From NCBI GenBank assembly GCA_001931535.1, contig CP016211.1:4182501-4246500 (forward strand): 64,000 bases of DNA. The letters are read 5' to 3'. Below are positions 52,401 to 61,596 of the stretch, in pieces (the first letter of the stretch is position 1; every line of letters starts with the position of its first letter). The notes beneath the pieces were generated by a model that was not told the origin of the DNA, did no database searches, and saw nothing but the letters and a program-made list of their open reading frames with translations. Made by a program: the position numbers and the translations under genes. Source of the DNA: Minicystis rosea. GTDB taxonomy: Bacteria; Myxococcota_A; Polyangia; Polyangiales; Polyangiaceae.

Positions 52401-54293
52401 TACCCTTCGGGCACGGTGTGCGCGGGCGCGTCGTGCCAAGGCAGCAAGCTCGTGCAAGCGAGCCTGTGCGACGGCAGCGGGAGCTGCCAACCGCAAGGCT
52501 CGGTGACCTGCAGCCCCGGCGTCTGCGCGGGTGGGACGTGCCAAGGCGGCTGCGTGCTCGACAGTGACTGCGCGAGCACGGCCTTCTGCAATGCGGGGAG
52601 CTGCGCGCCGAAGAAGCCCACGGGACAGGGCGCGACGACGCCCAACCAATGCCTCAGTGGGCATGTCGCCGACGGCGTGTGCTGCGATGTCTCGTGCGTC
52701 GGAACGTGCGTGGCGTGCACCGCGGCGAAGAAAGGATCGGGCGCTGATGGTCAGTGCGGCGCCGTCCAATCCGGCACCGATCCAGATCAAGAGTGCACCG
52801 ATCAAGGCGCGGCCTCGTGTGGGCCGAGCGGCTCGTGCAGCGGCTCGGGATCGTGCGCGCTCTACCCGGCGGGCACGCTGTGCGTGCCGGCATCGTGCCA
52901 AGGCAACACGGCCATTCAACCGAGCCTCTGCGATGGCAGTGGCTACTGCATCGATGGGGGCGCGGTCGATTGCGCGCCTTCGACGTGCGGCGGTGGAACG
53001 TGCGTATCGAGCTGCGCGGGCGACGACGACTGCATCGCCACCGCGTACTGCAACGCGGGGACCTGCGCGCCGAAGAAGGCGCTCGGCCAAGGCGCCACCG
53101 CGCCCAACGAGTGCCTCACCGGCTTCGTCGCCGATGGCATCTGTTGCGACACCGCGTGCACCGGCACCTGCGCGGCCTGCACCGCGGCGAAGAAGGGCGC
53201 GGGCTCGGACGGCACCTGCGGGGCCATTCTCGCGGGCGCCGATCCGGACGACGAGTGCGTGGCCACGAGCGCGGAGTCGTGCGGCACCACCGGGTCCTGC
53301 GACGGCGCAGGCGCGTGCGCGCTGCACCCGGCGGGCACCGTGTGCGTACCGGGATCGTGTGAAGGCAACACGATGGTCCAGCCCGACCTCTGCGACGGCA
53401 ACGGCGTGTGCGTCGTGTCGGGGACCGTCGATTGCAGCCCGGCCCAGTGCGTGGGATCGGCCTGCGAGAACGCGTGCAAGGTCGATGAGGATTGCAAGTC
53501 GGCGACCTCGTATTGCACCGGAAACACGTGCCAGCCGAAGAAGCCTGCGGGCCAGCCGGCGAAGGGCAGCAACGAGTGCTTGAGCGGCTTCGTGGCGGAC
53601 AGCGTGTGCTGCTCCACCGCGTGCCAGAGCGGGCCGTGCGACGCGTGCAGCGTGGCGGCCGGCGCGATCAAGGACGGTGAGTGCGCCTCGCTCAACGGCG
53701 CGGCGTGCGACGACGGCGACGCCTGCACCCAGGTCGACGTCTGCGTGGGCGCGATGTGCACCGGCACGATGCCGGTCTCGTGCCCCGCGCCGGATCAATG
53801 CCACGAGGCGGGCGCGTGCGACTCCACGTCGGGCGCGTGCACCGATGTGCCCAAGCCGAGCGGCGCAGCCTGCGACGATGGCAATCCCTGCACGGTCGAC
53901 GCATGCCAGAAGGGCGCGTGCCTCGGCGTGAGCGTGCTCGACAACACGCCCTGCCCCGGCGGCGTGTGCATCGCCGGCACGTGCTTGCTCGATCCCAACG
54001 CGGCCACCACCGCTTCGTCGAGCGCGACGGGCAGCGGCGGCACCACGACCTCGACGAGCGCGAGCTCGAGCGGCGCGGGTGGATCGCCGGGCACGGGCGG
54101 CGCGCCGGGCACGGGTGGTCAGGGTGGTGAGGACGAGAAGGCGCCGCATTTCACGGGCGGCGGCTGCTTGTCGATCTCGCCCGCGGAAGCACCGGCGGGC
54201 CACGGCATGGCGGCGCTCTTCGCAGCGCTCGTCGCGGCGCTGCGGAAACGAAACACGCGCCGCGCTCGCGGGAGCAGCGGGAGGGCTTCGTGA
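49401..54293 (+). CDS. Giant Kelch and Cys-rich repeat surface protein with MYXO-CTERM-like tail
   Basis: 1630 residues. Signal with a lipobox-like QGC near residue 29, then an N-terminal beta domain to about 225. Kelch repeats follow at about 230-605 (GDGTILVAGGTSGG, DDGTVLIAGGTDGSG, PDGTVLVAGGTDG). Next come six Cys-rich modules of about 150 residues, each with DGVCCD...C-x-x-C and AYCNAGTCAPKK. A Thr/Ser/Gly linker leads to a tail GGGC..., a short hydrophobic stretch (GMAALFAALVAAL) and RKRNTRR, as in MYXO-CTERM sorting signals. Likely a cell-surface adhesin-like protein, perhaps anchored at both ends. Its stop overlaps the next start. Confidence 0.88.
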   Translation: MPHPSLLRMRGRRAALIAPALLLLLAQGCSPSAAPRDAEGALALAFPRHAQAVIQRGTGFELRDGTRFVPRARSRFGFAAGADVELPIAAGEPLVLRGASGFEARVREVGAAGPGRLVDRAVAYAREGGASFWSTVSGGVEEWVHLDAGRTSADKPALTWTIEGAEARQSGDLVELADADGVVQLQVTAPVAYAASGRRVPVRLTAAGVSSIELFVDANGEAVLIDPLWLTAASLLAPRYGHKDAVLGDGTILVAGGTSGGPANVSPSTMIYHPGADVWTGTMPLNSPRMCHTATDLGDGSALVAGGVDPLGYLISDVEVYDPIAATWAFVPNLNYTHLNHGATRLLDGTILVTGGRSDDAVGGSGQPASNQGLLEAGNDGDCWRFPKGFTTSATERFDPNAIGNGWQLAASMAHARERHTVTRLADGHVLAAGGEENGFIHDSTEIYDPVGDAWSFGGWMSSQREDHTATLLDDGTVLIAGGTDGSGAPTSTADIFIYDPNGGGGSGSGGSGSLYMTGSMSTPRAQHTASLLPDGTVLVAGGTDGFSSLATAEIFDPQTGLWTDVPSMTTPRAVHTATTLASGAVLVTGGMNELGDAVTGAELYYWASPLGSACEGGSMCQSGYCVDDVCCDSECSATACLACTATLKGGGQDGVCGPAAAGTNPHQDCADEGMDSCGQTGVCNGMGACALYAPGTTCSEPYCQGNTAYAAAACDGSGSCNPPTAVPCDPGLCANGQCKTSCIDDGDCAASAYCNAGTCAPKKPTGQPSTAPNACQSGFATDGVCCDAACTGSCVACSAAKKGSGVDGACGPIKVGTDPDSECANQGSSSCGTDGTCDGAGACAFYAAGTVCATGTCVGSTAIQPSLCDGSGSCVPGSATSCDPAGCSGGACLTGCTTDPQCGGSAYCNAGTCAPQKALGQPATTANQCLSGAVADGVCCNVPCTGACVACTALLKGGGADGVCGPIKVGTDPDNECPNQGTASCGTNGMCDGAGACALYPSGTVCAGASCQGSKLVQASLCDGSGSCQPQGSVTCSPGVCAGGTCQGGCVLDSDCASTAFCNAGSCAPKKPTGQGATTPNQCLSGHVADGVCCDVSCVGTCVACTAAKKGSGADGQCGAVQSGTDPDQECTDQGAASCGPSGSCSGSGSCALYPAGTLCVPASCQGNTAIQPSLCDGSGYCIDGGAVDCAPSTCGGGTCVSSCAGDDDCIATAYCNAGTCAPKKALGQGATAPNECLTGFVADGICCDTACTGTCAACTAAKKGAGSDGTCGAILAGADPDDECVATSAESCGTTGSCDGAGACALHPAGTVCVPGSCEGNTMVQPDLCDGNGVCVVSGTVDCSPAQCVGSACENACKVDEDCKSATSYCTGNTCQPKKPAGQPAKGSNECLSGFVADSVCCSTACQSGPCDACSVAAGAIKDGECASLNGAACDDGDACTQVDVCVGAMCTGTMPVSCPAPDQCHEAGACDSTSGACTDVPKPSGAACDDGNPCTVDACQKGACLGVSVLDNTPCPGGVCIAGTCLLDPNAATTASSSATGSGGTTTSTSASSSGAGGSPGTGGAPGTGGQGGEDEKAPHFTGGGCLSISPAEAPAGHGMAALFAALVAALRKRNTRRARGSSGRAS

Positions 54294-57200
54294 TGAAGAG
54301 GCTCACGGCGCGGCTCGCTCCGCTGCTCTTCGCGGCGACGACCATCCTCGGCTGCGAGCTGTTCACCAAAGTCGATCGCAGCAAGATCCCCGATGGCATC
54401 GGCGGCGGCATCGGCACGGGTGGCACCGGCGGCATCGCCACCGGCGGCACGGGCGGCATCGGTACCGGTGGCACCGGCGGAGGCCCCGGCTGCAAGGACG
54501 CCTCCGCGTGTTCAGGCACGGACACGAGCTGTCAGCAGCGCACGTGCATCGACGGCGTGTGCGGCGTCGCGTTCGTCGCCGCGGGCATGCCCGGGAAGAC
54601 GCAGACCGCGGGCGACTGCAAGGTCGTCCTCTGCGACGGCAACGGCGGCGAGACGACCGAGAACGACGACACCGATGCGCTCGACGATCACAACACCTGC
54701 ACCGACGACGTCTGCAACGCGGGCATGCCGGCAAACGTGCCCGCGGTGGCGGGCGTCTCGTGCACCGAGAACGGCGGCAAGCTGTGCGACGGCGAAGGCG
54801 CGTGCGTCGAGTGCTTGCTGCCTGCCGACTGCGAGAGCGGCGTGTGCGTGCAGAGCCAATGCGTGCCCGCGAGCTGCCTCGACAAGACGCAGAACGTCAA
54901 CGAAACCGACGTCGACTGCGGCGGCGCCGACTGCCTCCCCTGCCCCGACACCTTCAAGTGCCTCGTCGCCTCGGATTGCCAGAGCGGCGTGTGCACGGGC
55001 AACGTCTGCCAAGCGCCCGCGTGCACCGACACCGTGAAGAACGGGCTCGAGACCGACGTTGATTGCGGCGGCGGCACCTGCGACAAGTGCGGCACCGGCC
55101 TCGGCTGTCACGTCGACGCCGATTGCATCGGCGGGCTCTGCTCCGGCACCGTGTGCCTCCCGAGCTGCACCGACACGGTGAAGAACGCGGGCGAGACCGA
55201 CACCGACTGCGGCGGCCCGACCTGCGGCAAGTGCGACGACGGCAAGAGCTGCAACGCCGCCAAGGACTGCAAGAGCGGCGTGTGCACGGGCAACGTCTGC
55301 CAAGCGCCCGCGTGCAACGACACCGTGAAGAACGGGGCCGAGACCGATCTCGATTGCGGCGGCCCGACCTGCCCCAAGTGTCCTGATCTCGCGCACTGCG
55401 GCACCACGACGGACTGTCAGAGCGGCGTGTGCGCAGGCACCCTCTGTCAGGTGCCCGTCTGCTCCGACAAGGTGAAGAACGGCACCGAGACGGACGTCGA
55501 TTGCGGCGGCTCCACCTGCGTCAACCAGGGCAAGCGCTGCGCGGTGAGCCAGGCCTGCGGCACCGGAACCGATTGCCAGACCGGCGTCTGCACCGGCGGC
55601 GTGTGCCAAGCGGCGGCCTGCGGCGACGGCGTGACCAACGGCGCCGAAGCCTGCGACGACGGCAACACCATGAATGGAGATGGTTGCAGCGCGAGCTGTT
55701 CCATCGAGAGCGGCTACACGTGCGCCGGCACGCCGAGCGCGTGCACCACGCTCTGCGGCGACGGCCAGACCGCGGGCCCCGAGACCTGCGACGACGGCAA
55801 CACGGCGAGCGGTGATGGTTGCAGCTCTAGCTGCGTCATCGAGGTCGGCTTCACCTGCATGGGATCGCCGAGCACGTGCGCGGCCATCTGCGGCGACGGA
55901 CAGAAGAAGGGCGCGGAAGGCTGCGACGACGGCAACGGCGTGAATGGAGATGGTTGCAGCTCAAACTGTCTCGTCGAGGCCGGCTATGCCTGCAGCGGGT
56001 CTCCGAGCACGTGCACGCCCGTTTGCGGCGACGGTCAAAAGAAAGGCTCTGAAGGCTGCGACGATGGCAACGCCATCAGCGGTGACGGCTGCTCGGCCAC
56101 CTGTGTCGTCGAGACCGGGTTCACCTGCGCGGGATCGCCGAGCACGTGCACGCCCGTCTGTGGCGATGGCCAGAAGAAAGGCGCGGAAGGCTGCGACGAC
56201 GGCAACGCGATCAATGGAGATGGCTGCAGCGCGAGCTGTCTCGTCGAGACCGGCTATTCGTGCGTCGGCACCGCGCCAAGCGTGTGCCTCCCCGTGTGCG
56301 GCGACGGGCAGAAGAAGGGCGCCGAGCAGTGCGACGACGGCAACACCACGAGCGGCGACGGCTGCTCCAACGGTTGCACCATCGAGCAAGGCTTCACCTG
56401 CGCGGGCTCGCCCAGCGTCTGCGCGGCCATCTGCGGTGACGGGAAGAAGCGCGGCACCGAAGGCTGCGACGACGGCAACCTCACGAACGGCGACGGCTGC
56501 TCGTCCACGTGCACGGTCGAGACCGGCTTCACGTGCGCGGGCTCGCCGAGCACGTGCACGCCCGTCTGCGGCGACGGCCAGAAGAAGGCCTCCGAGGCCT
56601 GCGACGATGGCAACACCACGAACGGCGACGGCTGCTCATCCACGTGCACGATCGAGCAAGGCTTCACCTGCGGCGGCTCACCCAGCGTCTGCTCGGGCAT
56701 CTGCGGTGATGGGCAGAAGAAGGGCGCCGAGGCCTGCGACGACGGCAACACGAACGGTGGCGATGGGTGCTCCGCCGCGTGCACGGTCGAGACCGGCTTC
56801 ACGTGCGCGGGCTCGCCCAGCATGTGCACGCCCGTGTGCGGCGACGGGGTGATCACGGCCTCGGAGAGCTGCGACGATCACAACACGGCGGCCGGCGACG
56901 GCTGCTCATCCACGTGCACGATCGAGCAAGGCTTCACCTGCGGCGGCTCGCCCAGCGTCTGCTCGGGCATCTGCGGCGACGGGCAGAAGAAGGGCGCCGA
57001 GGCCTGCGACGACGGCAACCTCGACGACGACGACGGATGCTCGTCGCTGTGCACGGTGGAGCCCGGCTTCACCTGCCCCGGATCGCCGAGCGTGTGCGCG
57101 CCGATCTGCGGCGACGGCATCGTGACCGGCGGCGAGGCGTGCGACGATCACAACACCGCGAGCGACGATGGATGCTCCTCGACGTGCGTGCTCGAGCCGG

Positions 57201-59203
57201 GCTTCACGTGCACGGGCACGCCGGTTGTGTGCACGCCGACCTGCGGTGACGGCATCCGCGCCGGGAGCGAGCAATGCGACGACGGCAACACCACCGACGG
57301 CGACTGCTGCTCGGCGACGTGCCAGGCCGAGGCCGGCTGCGAGGTCGAGAGCAACGACACGCCCGCGAGCGCGACGCCCTTCGCCTCGATCGCGATGAAC
57401 AGCATCGCCAAGGGATCGATCTCGCCGTTCGGCGACGCAGACTATTACCTCGTCCTCGTGCCCCCGGGCCTCACCGGGACCATCGTCGCGGAGACGATGG
57501 ACGGGTTCCTCGGCAGCTCGTGCAATGACAACATCGACTCCGTCCTCCACGTGTACGACGCGAACGGCGTGGAGCTCGGCGCCGACGACGACGGTGGATC
57601 CGGCCTCTGCTCGCGCCTCCAGGTCTCCAGCCTCCCGCCCGGGAGCTACTACGTGCAAGTGGTCGGCTACTCGTCGAGCTACTCGTTCGACTACACGCTC
57701 CAGATCACCGAGACCTTCGTCGTCTGCGGCAACGGCACGCAGGAAGACGGAGAACAGTGCGACGACGGCAACACCGTGAGCGGCGATGGTTGCAACGCCA
57801 ATTGTCGCATCGAGCTCACCCAGGAGACCGAGCCCAACGACACCTGCGCCACCGCCGACGGCCCCTACCCCATCGCGCCCGGGCCCGATGGAGTCGTCGT
57901 CGCCGGCACGGTATCGCCGACCTCGGATCAGGATTGGTTCTCGTTCACCGTGCCGGCCTATGCCGACGTGCGCTTCGAGACCTTCGACATGAACGGGCCC
58001 GGCGGCTGCCAAGGCATCGATTCGGTGATCCAGCTCTTCAATTCGAGCTGCACCGCGATCGGGCCCGCGCGTGACGACGGCGGCATCAACGGCTGCTCGC
58101 TCCTCGATCCCGACTACGACACCCAAGTCCGCCACCTCGCGCCGGGCAACTACGCGGTGCGGGTGACCTCGCACAACGGGAGCAGCTCCTTCGGCTACAC
58201 GCTGCAAGCGACGCTCGTCTCGCGCTGCGGCGACGGCGCCGTCACCGGCTCCGAGCAATGCGACGGGACGCCCGGTTGCGCCGCGGACTGCACCTTCGTC
58301 CCCGTGTGCGGCAACGCCGCGCGCGAGGCCGGCGAGCAGTGCGACGACGGCAACACCACGAGCGGCGACGGCTGCAGCGCCACCTGCCAATGGGAGAAGA
58401 TCGCCGAGATCGAGCCCAACGACACCCCGGCGAACGCCGACATCGCGCTGCCGGTGATCACGAAGAGCACCAACATCACCGGCAAGATCGGCGCGAGCGG
58501 CGACGGCGATCTCTTCAAGCTCAGCGTCGCCCAGACGCGCGTGGTGCGCTTCGAGATCTTCGATCCCAGCGGCACCGACTGCATCGCCATGCCCACGACC
58601 GCGCTCACGCTCCTCGACGCCGGCGGCGCCGAGCTCAAGGTGGACGCGCCCGCGGGCGACACGACCGGCAGCGGCATCGGTGGATGCGCGGCGCTCGTCG
58701 CTTCGCTCGATCCGGGCAGCTATTACATCAAGGCTTCGCGCCTCTCGTCCGGCACGCTGCCGGCGTACTTCCTCCAGATCAAGTTCGAGGCCGACAACGG
58801 CACCGAAGTGGAGCCCAACGACAGCGACGCCGAGGCCACGCCCGATCCGGGCTCGGACACGTTCCTCACCGGCGCGCATCAAGCCGGCGCGATCGACGTT
58901 TACGCCATCACCGTCCCGCCGGGGCCGGGCCTCTCGCTGCGCGCGGAGATCGTCGAAGGCGGCGACGCGGCCACGTGCGAGTCCGGCGACCTCGACAGCT
59001 ACCTGTCCCTCCGCGATGACAAGGGCAACTACCTCGCCGGCGACGACGACGATGGTCGCGGCTTCTGCTCGATGATCGACGGCACCGGGGCGACCCCGCG
59101 CGACGCGAGCGCCCACCTGCTGCCGCCGGGCACGTACTACCTCGAGGTCGGCGAGAACAGCTTCGCCGACTGGAGCTACCGGCTCGCCGTCACCCTCCGC
59201 TGA
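54293..59203 (+). CDS. Giant DUF4215/PPC-repeat lipoprotein
   Basis: 1636 residues from ATG 54293, which shares one base with the previous stop (a GTG at 54290 is also possible). Lipobox ILGC near residue 22 and a GTGGTGG linker. Five repeats of the ETDVDCGGxTCxxC kind follow at about 200-440, then 13 successive DUF4215 (Myxococcus cysteine-rich) repeats of about 46 residues, CGDGQKKGAEGCDDGN...GDGCS (about 442-1012). Four PPC-like beta domains starting ESNDTP or EPNDT, mixed with three more Cys-rich units, fill the rest. It ends SYRLAVTLR with no MYXO-CTERM. Probable role: a rigid extracellular stalk, made with the Kelch protein. Confidence 0.9.
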   Translation: MKRLTARLAPLLFAATTILGCELFTKVDRSKIPDGIGGGIGTGGTGGIATGGTGGIGTGGTGGGPGCKDASACSGTDTSCQQRTCIDGVCGVAFVAAGMPGKTQTAGDCKVVLCDGNGGETTENDDTDALDDHNTCTDDVCNAGMPANVPAVAGVSCTENGGKLCDGEGACVECLLPADCESGVCVQSQCVPASCLDKTQNVNETDVDCGGADCLPCPDTFKCLVASDCQSGVCTGNVCQAPACTDTVKNGLETDVDCGGGTCDKCGTGLGCHVDADCIGGLCSGTVCLPSCTDTVKNAGETDTDCGGPTCGKCDDGKSCNAAKDCKSGVCTGNVCQAPACNDTVKNGAETDLDCGGPTCPKCPDLAHCGTTTDCQSGVCAGTLCQVPVCSDKVKNGTETDVDCGGSTCVNQGKRCAVSQACGTGTDCQTGVCTGGVCQAAACGDGVTNGAEACDDGNTMNGDGCSASCSIESGYTCAGTPSACTTLCGDGQTAGPETCDDGNTASGDGCSSSCVIEVGFTCMGSPSTCAAICGDGQKKGAEGCDDGNGVNGDGCSSNCLVEAGYACSGSPSTCTPVCGDGQKKGSEGCDDGNAISGDGCSATCVVETGFTCAGSPSTCTPVCGDGQKKGAEGCDDGNAINGDGCSASCLVETGYSCVGTAPSVCLPVCGDGQKKGAEQCDDGNTTSGDGCSNGCTIEQGFTCAGSPSVCAAICGDGKKRGTEGCDDGNLTNGDGCSSTCTVETGFTCAGSPSTCTPVCGDGQKKASEACDDGNTTNGDGCSSTCTIEQGFTCGGSPSVCSGICGDGQKKGAEACDDGNTNGGDGCSAACTVETGFTCAGSPSMCTPVCGDGVITASESCDDHNTAAGDGCSSTCTIEQGFTCGGSPSVCSGICGDGQKKGAEACDDGNLDDDDGCSSLCTVEPGFTCPGSPSVCAPICGDGIVTGGEACDDHNTASDDGCSSTCVLEPGFTCTGTPVVCTPTCGDGIRAGSEQCDDGNTTDGDCCSATCQAEAGCEVESNDTPASATPFASIAMNSIAKGSISPFGDADYYLVLVPPGLTGTIVAETMDGFLGSSCNDNIDSVLHVYDANGVELGADDDGGSGLCSRLQVSSLPPGSYYVQVVGYSSSYSFDYTLQITETFVVCGNGTQEDGEQCDDGNTVSGDGCNANCRIELTQETEPNDTCATADGPYPIAPGPDGVVVAGTVSPTSDQDWFSFTVPAYADVRFETFDMNGPGGCQGIDSVIQLFNSSCTAIGPARDDGGINGCSLLDPDYDTQVRHLAPGNYAVRVTSHNGSSSFGYTLQATLVSRCGDGAVTGSEQCDGTPGCAADCTFVPVCGNAAREAGEQCDDGNTTSGDGCSATCQWEKIAEIEPNDTPANADIALPVITKSTNITGKIGASGDGDLFKLSVAQTRVVRFEIFDPSGTDCIAMPTTALTLLDAGGAELKVDAPAGDTTGSGIGGCAALVASLDPGSYYIKASRLSSGTLPAYFLQIKFEADNGTEVEPNDSDAEATPDPGSDTFLTGAHQAGAIDVYAITVPPGPGLSLRAEIVEGGDAATCESGDLDSYLSLRDDKGNYLAGDDDDGRGFCSMIDGTGATPRDASAHLLPPGTYYLEVGENSFADWSYRLAVTLR
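55618..57330 (+). repeat. Thirteen tandem DUF4215-coding repeats
   Basis: Units of about 132-141 bases each begin with a CGDG-coding stretch and contain CDDGN or CDDHN and GDGCS codons. Several neighbours (for example the units near 56580, 56700 and 56950) are highly alike in DNA, which suggests duplication within the gene. Confidence 0.85.
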
Positions 59204-59569
59204 CCATCGCGCGGCCGGCGCGCGATCCTTTAGACATCAAGCATCTCCACCGACTGCCGTCAGTGCCGCGCGCCGACGAGCCATGGCTCCGTCCCGGCGA
59301 GGCCTCGCCCCCGAGCACATCGGCCCCGGCTGGTGGTCCGGCCGACGTCCCGAACCTCGTCACTTTTCTTGAAAGAAACAGAGGACCTCGCACGAAGTGC
59401 GGGGCCTCGGGCCTCCCGACCGATCCTCGGCGCTCCGGTATTGCCACCCTGTTCCATCCGCCCCCGAGGCAGGTAAGCTCCCCGCGCACCGCATGAAGCC
59501 CCGCGACGAAGCCCTCTCCGTGACGACGTCGGCGCCACGCCGGCCCGGTCCGCCGACGTGCGGGGTCGG
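59204..59569. other. Intergenic region between the giant lipoprotein and the Yip1-like gene
   Basis: About 366 bases. It begins with a hairpin (59206-59226). The rest is GC-rich with no gene; it must contain the promoter of the exporter operon, but no clear -35/-10 pair was found. Confidence 0.45.
59206..59226 (+). terminator. Hairpin after the giant DUF4215 lipoprotein gene
   Basis: ATCGCGCG and CGCGCGAT form an 8-bp perfect stem with a 5-base loop, starting 3 bases after the stop, followed by CCTTTAG. Confidence 0.55.
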
Positions 59570-60304
59570 ATGTTGACGGTCGAGGCCGAGCACGGCGGAG
59601 CCGCGGAGCCCAAGGGGCCTTCGCCTTTGGCCATCCTGTTCGCGCCCGATCGCGCGATGCACGAGCAGGCCCGCGTGGGTCGCGTGCGCGGGTATCTGCT
59701 CTTCGCGTGGTCCACGGCCATCCTCCTCGGCGCGGCGCTGGCCGCCCGCGTCGATGCGGTGAGCAGCACGCTGCAGAAGCTGGAGATGAGCGGTCAGCTC
59801 CAGAGCATGAGCGATCGCCAGATCGCCGACGATACCCGCAGCGCCGAGCGCATCTTCCAAGTGGGGAGCATCGCCAAGAGCATCGTGGGCGTGCCCCTCG
59901 GCCTCGGGATCGCGTGCGTGACGCTCGTCCTCTTGTCGTGGTTCTTCCGCGGCAAGCTCAAGGGCAACGCCGTCGCGCCCATCGCCGCCGCCACGATGTT
60001 GCCAGGCGCGCTCGCCGACTTGCTCGACGCCGTATCGGCCTTCCAGCACGCGTCGTTGTCCCCGGAGTCGATCGCGCTCTCGCCGCGATCGCTGAGCGCG
60101 GTCCTCGCCGTCGCCGGCCGCCCGCTGATGGATCCTTGGATCAAGCTGGGCAACGCCTTCGATTTCTTCTCGCTCTGGACCGCGGTGCTGATGGGCTACG
60201 GCCTCGCCGCCGCCGCGCAGGTCCCGAAGCGAACCGCCGTGATCGGCACGCTTTGCGCTTGGGTGTGCTACCGGCTCCTCACCCACGTCGCCACGGGAGG
60301 ATAG
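59570..60304 (+). CDS. Yip1-like multi-pass membrane protein
   Basis: 244 residues from ATG 59570; a GTG at 59558 is in frame. Helices are seen at about 40-57, 100-120 (VGVPLGLGIACVTLVLLSWFF), 130-150, 195-215 and 222-238. The starting region PLAILFAPDRAMHEQARVGRVRGYLLFAWSTAILLG and a middle helix followed by FFRGKLKG fit the Yip1 domain family. Bacterial members are of unknown function, often near transport genes. It lies 10 bases before the exporter adaptor gene and so heads that operon. It may help membrane assembly of the transporter. Confidence 0.75.
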   Translation: MLTVEAEHGGAAEPKGPSPLAILFAPDRAMHEQARVGRVRGYLLFAWSTAILLGAALAARVDAVSSTLQKLEMSGQLQSMSDRQIADDTRSAERIFQVGSIAKSIVGVPLGLGIACVTLVLLSWFFRGKLKGNAVAPIAAATMLPGALADLLDAVSAFQHASLSPESIALSPRSLSAVLAVAGRPLMDPWIKLGNAFDFFSLWTAVLMGYGLAAAAQVPKRTAVIGTLCAWVCYRLLTHVATGG

Positions 60305-60314
60305 ACGAGTCGCC

Positions 60315-61586
60315 ATGACGAAGGGACGTTGGATCCTGGCTGTGATCATCCTCCTGCTCGTGGGCCTCGCCACGGCGCAGGGCCTCCGCCCGCACCCACC
60401 GCCGCCGGTCGAAGTGACGACCGCCGCGGTGAAGAAGCAGGATCTGACGCGCACCGTGAGCGCCGCCGGTCACTTGCAAGCGCGCGAGACGGTGAAGATA
60501 AGCTCGAACGTCACCGGCGATTTGCTCTCGCTCTCCGTGAAGGAGGGCGATCACGTGCAAGCCGGTCAGGTGCTCGGTCAGATCGACAAGCGCCTCGGTG
60601 AATCGCAGGTGGCCCAGTTCCGCGGCGCGGTGGCCTCGGCCGTGGCGCAGACGGCCGAGATCGAGGCCGCCATCGCGCAGGATCAAAGAAACCTCGCGCG
60701 CACCCAGAAGCTCGTGGCGGAGAACCTCGCGAGCCGCGCCGATCTCGAGAAGGCCGAGACGCAGCTCAAGCTCGACGAAGCCAAGCGGGCCACGCAACGA
60801 CAGCTCGTGGCGCAGAACCAAGGCCAGCTCGAGACCGCGCTCTACAACCTCTCGCGCGCCACGCTCACCGCCCCCGTCGAGGGCACCATCCTCGAGATTT
60901 ATCACAAGGTCGGCGAGCGCATCCGCGGCTCGGACTTCAGCGAAGACGTCGTGCTCCTCATGGGCGGCCTCTCGGACATGGAGGTCAAAGCCGAGGTGGG
61001 CGAGCACGAGGTCGTCGGCATCCGCGTCGGCAACGAGGCCACCATCGACATCGACGCCATCCCCGATCGCCAGTTCAAAGGGCACGTGGTGGCCGTCGGC
61101 AAGAACGCGCAGATCAAGAACCCCGGCACCGACGCCGAAGTGACCACCTTCTTCGTACGCGTGGGCCTCGACGCGCCGCCCGAGGGTGGTTTGCCGGGCA
61201 TGTCCGCGGCCGTGTCGATCGCCACGGCCACGCACAGCGGCGTCGTCACCGTGCCCATCCCGGCCGTCACCTCGCGCGAGCCGAAGAAGGACGACAAAGC
61301 CGCAGCCGATCCCGATGCCGGCGCGACGACCTCCGGCGGCAAGGCCAAGCTCGTCAAGGTCGTCTTCATCGTCGACAAGGACAACAAGGCCCAGATGCGC
61401 GTCGTGCGCACCGGCATCGCCAGCCGCACCGACGTGGAGATCATCGAGGGGCTCGCCGAGGGCGACACCATCGTGGACGGCCCGTATCGCACGCTCGCCC
61501 GCGAGCTCAAAGAGGGCCAATCGATCAAGGTGATGCCCAAAGGCGGTCCGGGCGAGGGCGACAAAGGCCCTCCGGGCAAGACGTGA
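60315..61586 (+). CDS. MacA-like periplasmic adaptor (HlyD/MFP family)
   Basis: 423 residues. An N-terminal anchor (WILAVIILLLVGLATA, about 6-22) is followed by the adaptor order: lipoyl halves (VKISSNVTGDLLSLSVKEGDHVQAGQVLGQID at about 60-95 and ATLTAPVEGTILEIYHKVGERI), a long coiled-coil hairpin between them (about 95-180), a beta-barrel (GNEATIDIDAIPDRQFKGHVVAVG) and a membrane-proximal part (VRTGIASRTDVEIIEGLAEGDTIV). It links the ABC permease to an outer-membrane channel and stimulates the ATPase. The ATPase gene starts 10 bases after its stop. Confidence 0.9.
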   Translation: MTKGRWILAVIILLLVGLATAQGLRPHPPPPVEVTTAAVKKQDLTRTVSAAGHLQARETVKISSNVTGDLLSLSVKEGDHVQAGQVLGQIDKRLGESQVAQFRGAVASAVAQTAEIEAAIAQDQRNLARTQKLVAENLASRADLEKAETQLKLDEAKRATQRQLVAQNQGQLETALYNLSRATLTAPVEGTILEIYHKVGERIRGSDFSEDVVLLMGGLSDMEVKAEVGEHEVVGIRVGNEATIDIDAIPDRQFKGHVVAVGKNAQIKNPGTDAEVTTFFVRVGLDAPPEGGLPGMSAAVSIATATHSGVVTVPIPAVTSREPKKDDKAAADPDAGATTSGGKAKLVKVVFIVDKDNKAQMRVVRTGIASRTDVEIIEGLAEGDTIVDGPYRTLARELKEGQSIKVMPKGGPGEGDKGPPGKT

Positions 61587-61596
61587 GTCCAAGACC

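Noticed and set aside
49038..54203. Minus-strand open frame continuing 5 kb upstream of the esterase
   Set aside because: Only the first 978 bases (48060-49037) have a real domain and a ribosome-binding site. The rest is Arg/Ala-rich antisense of the Kelch protein gene.
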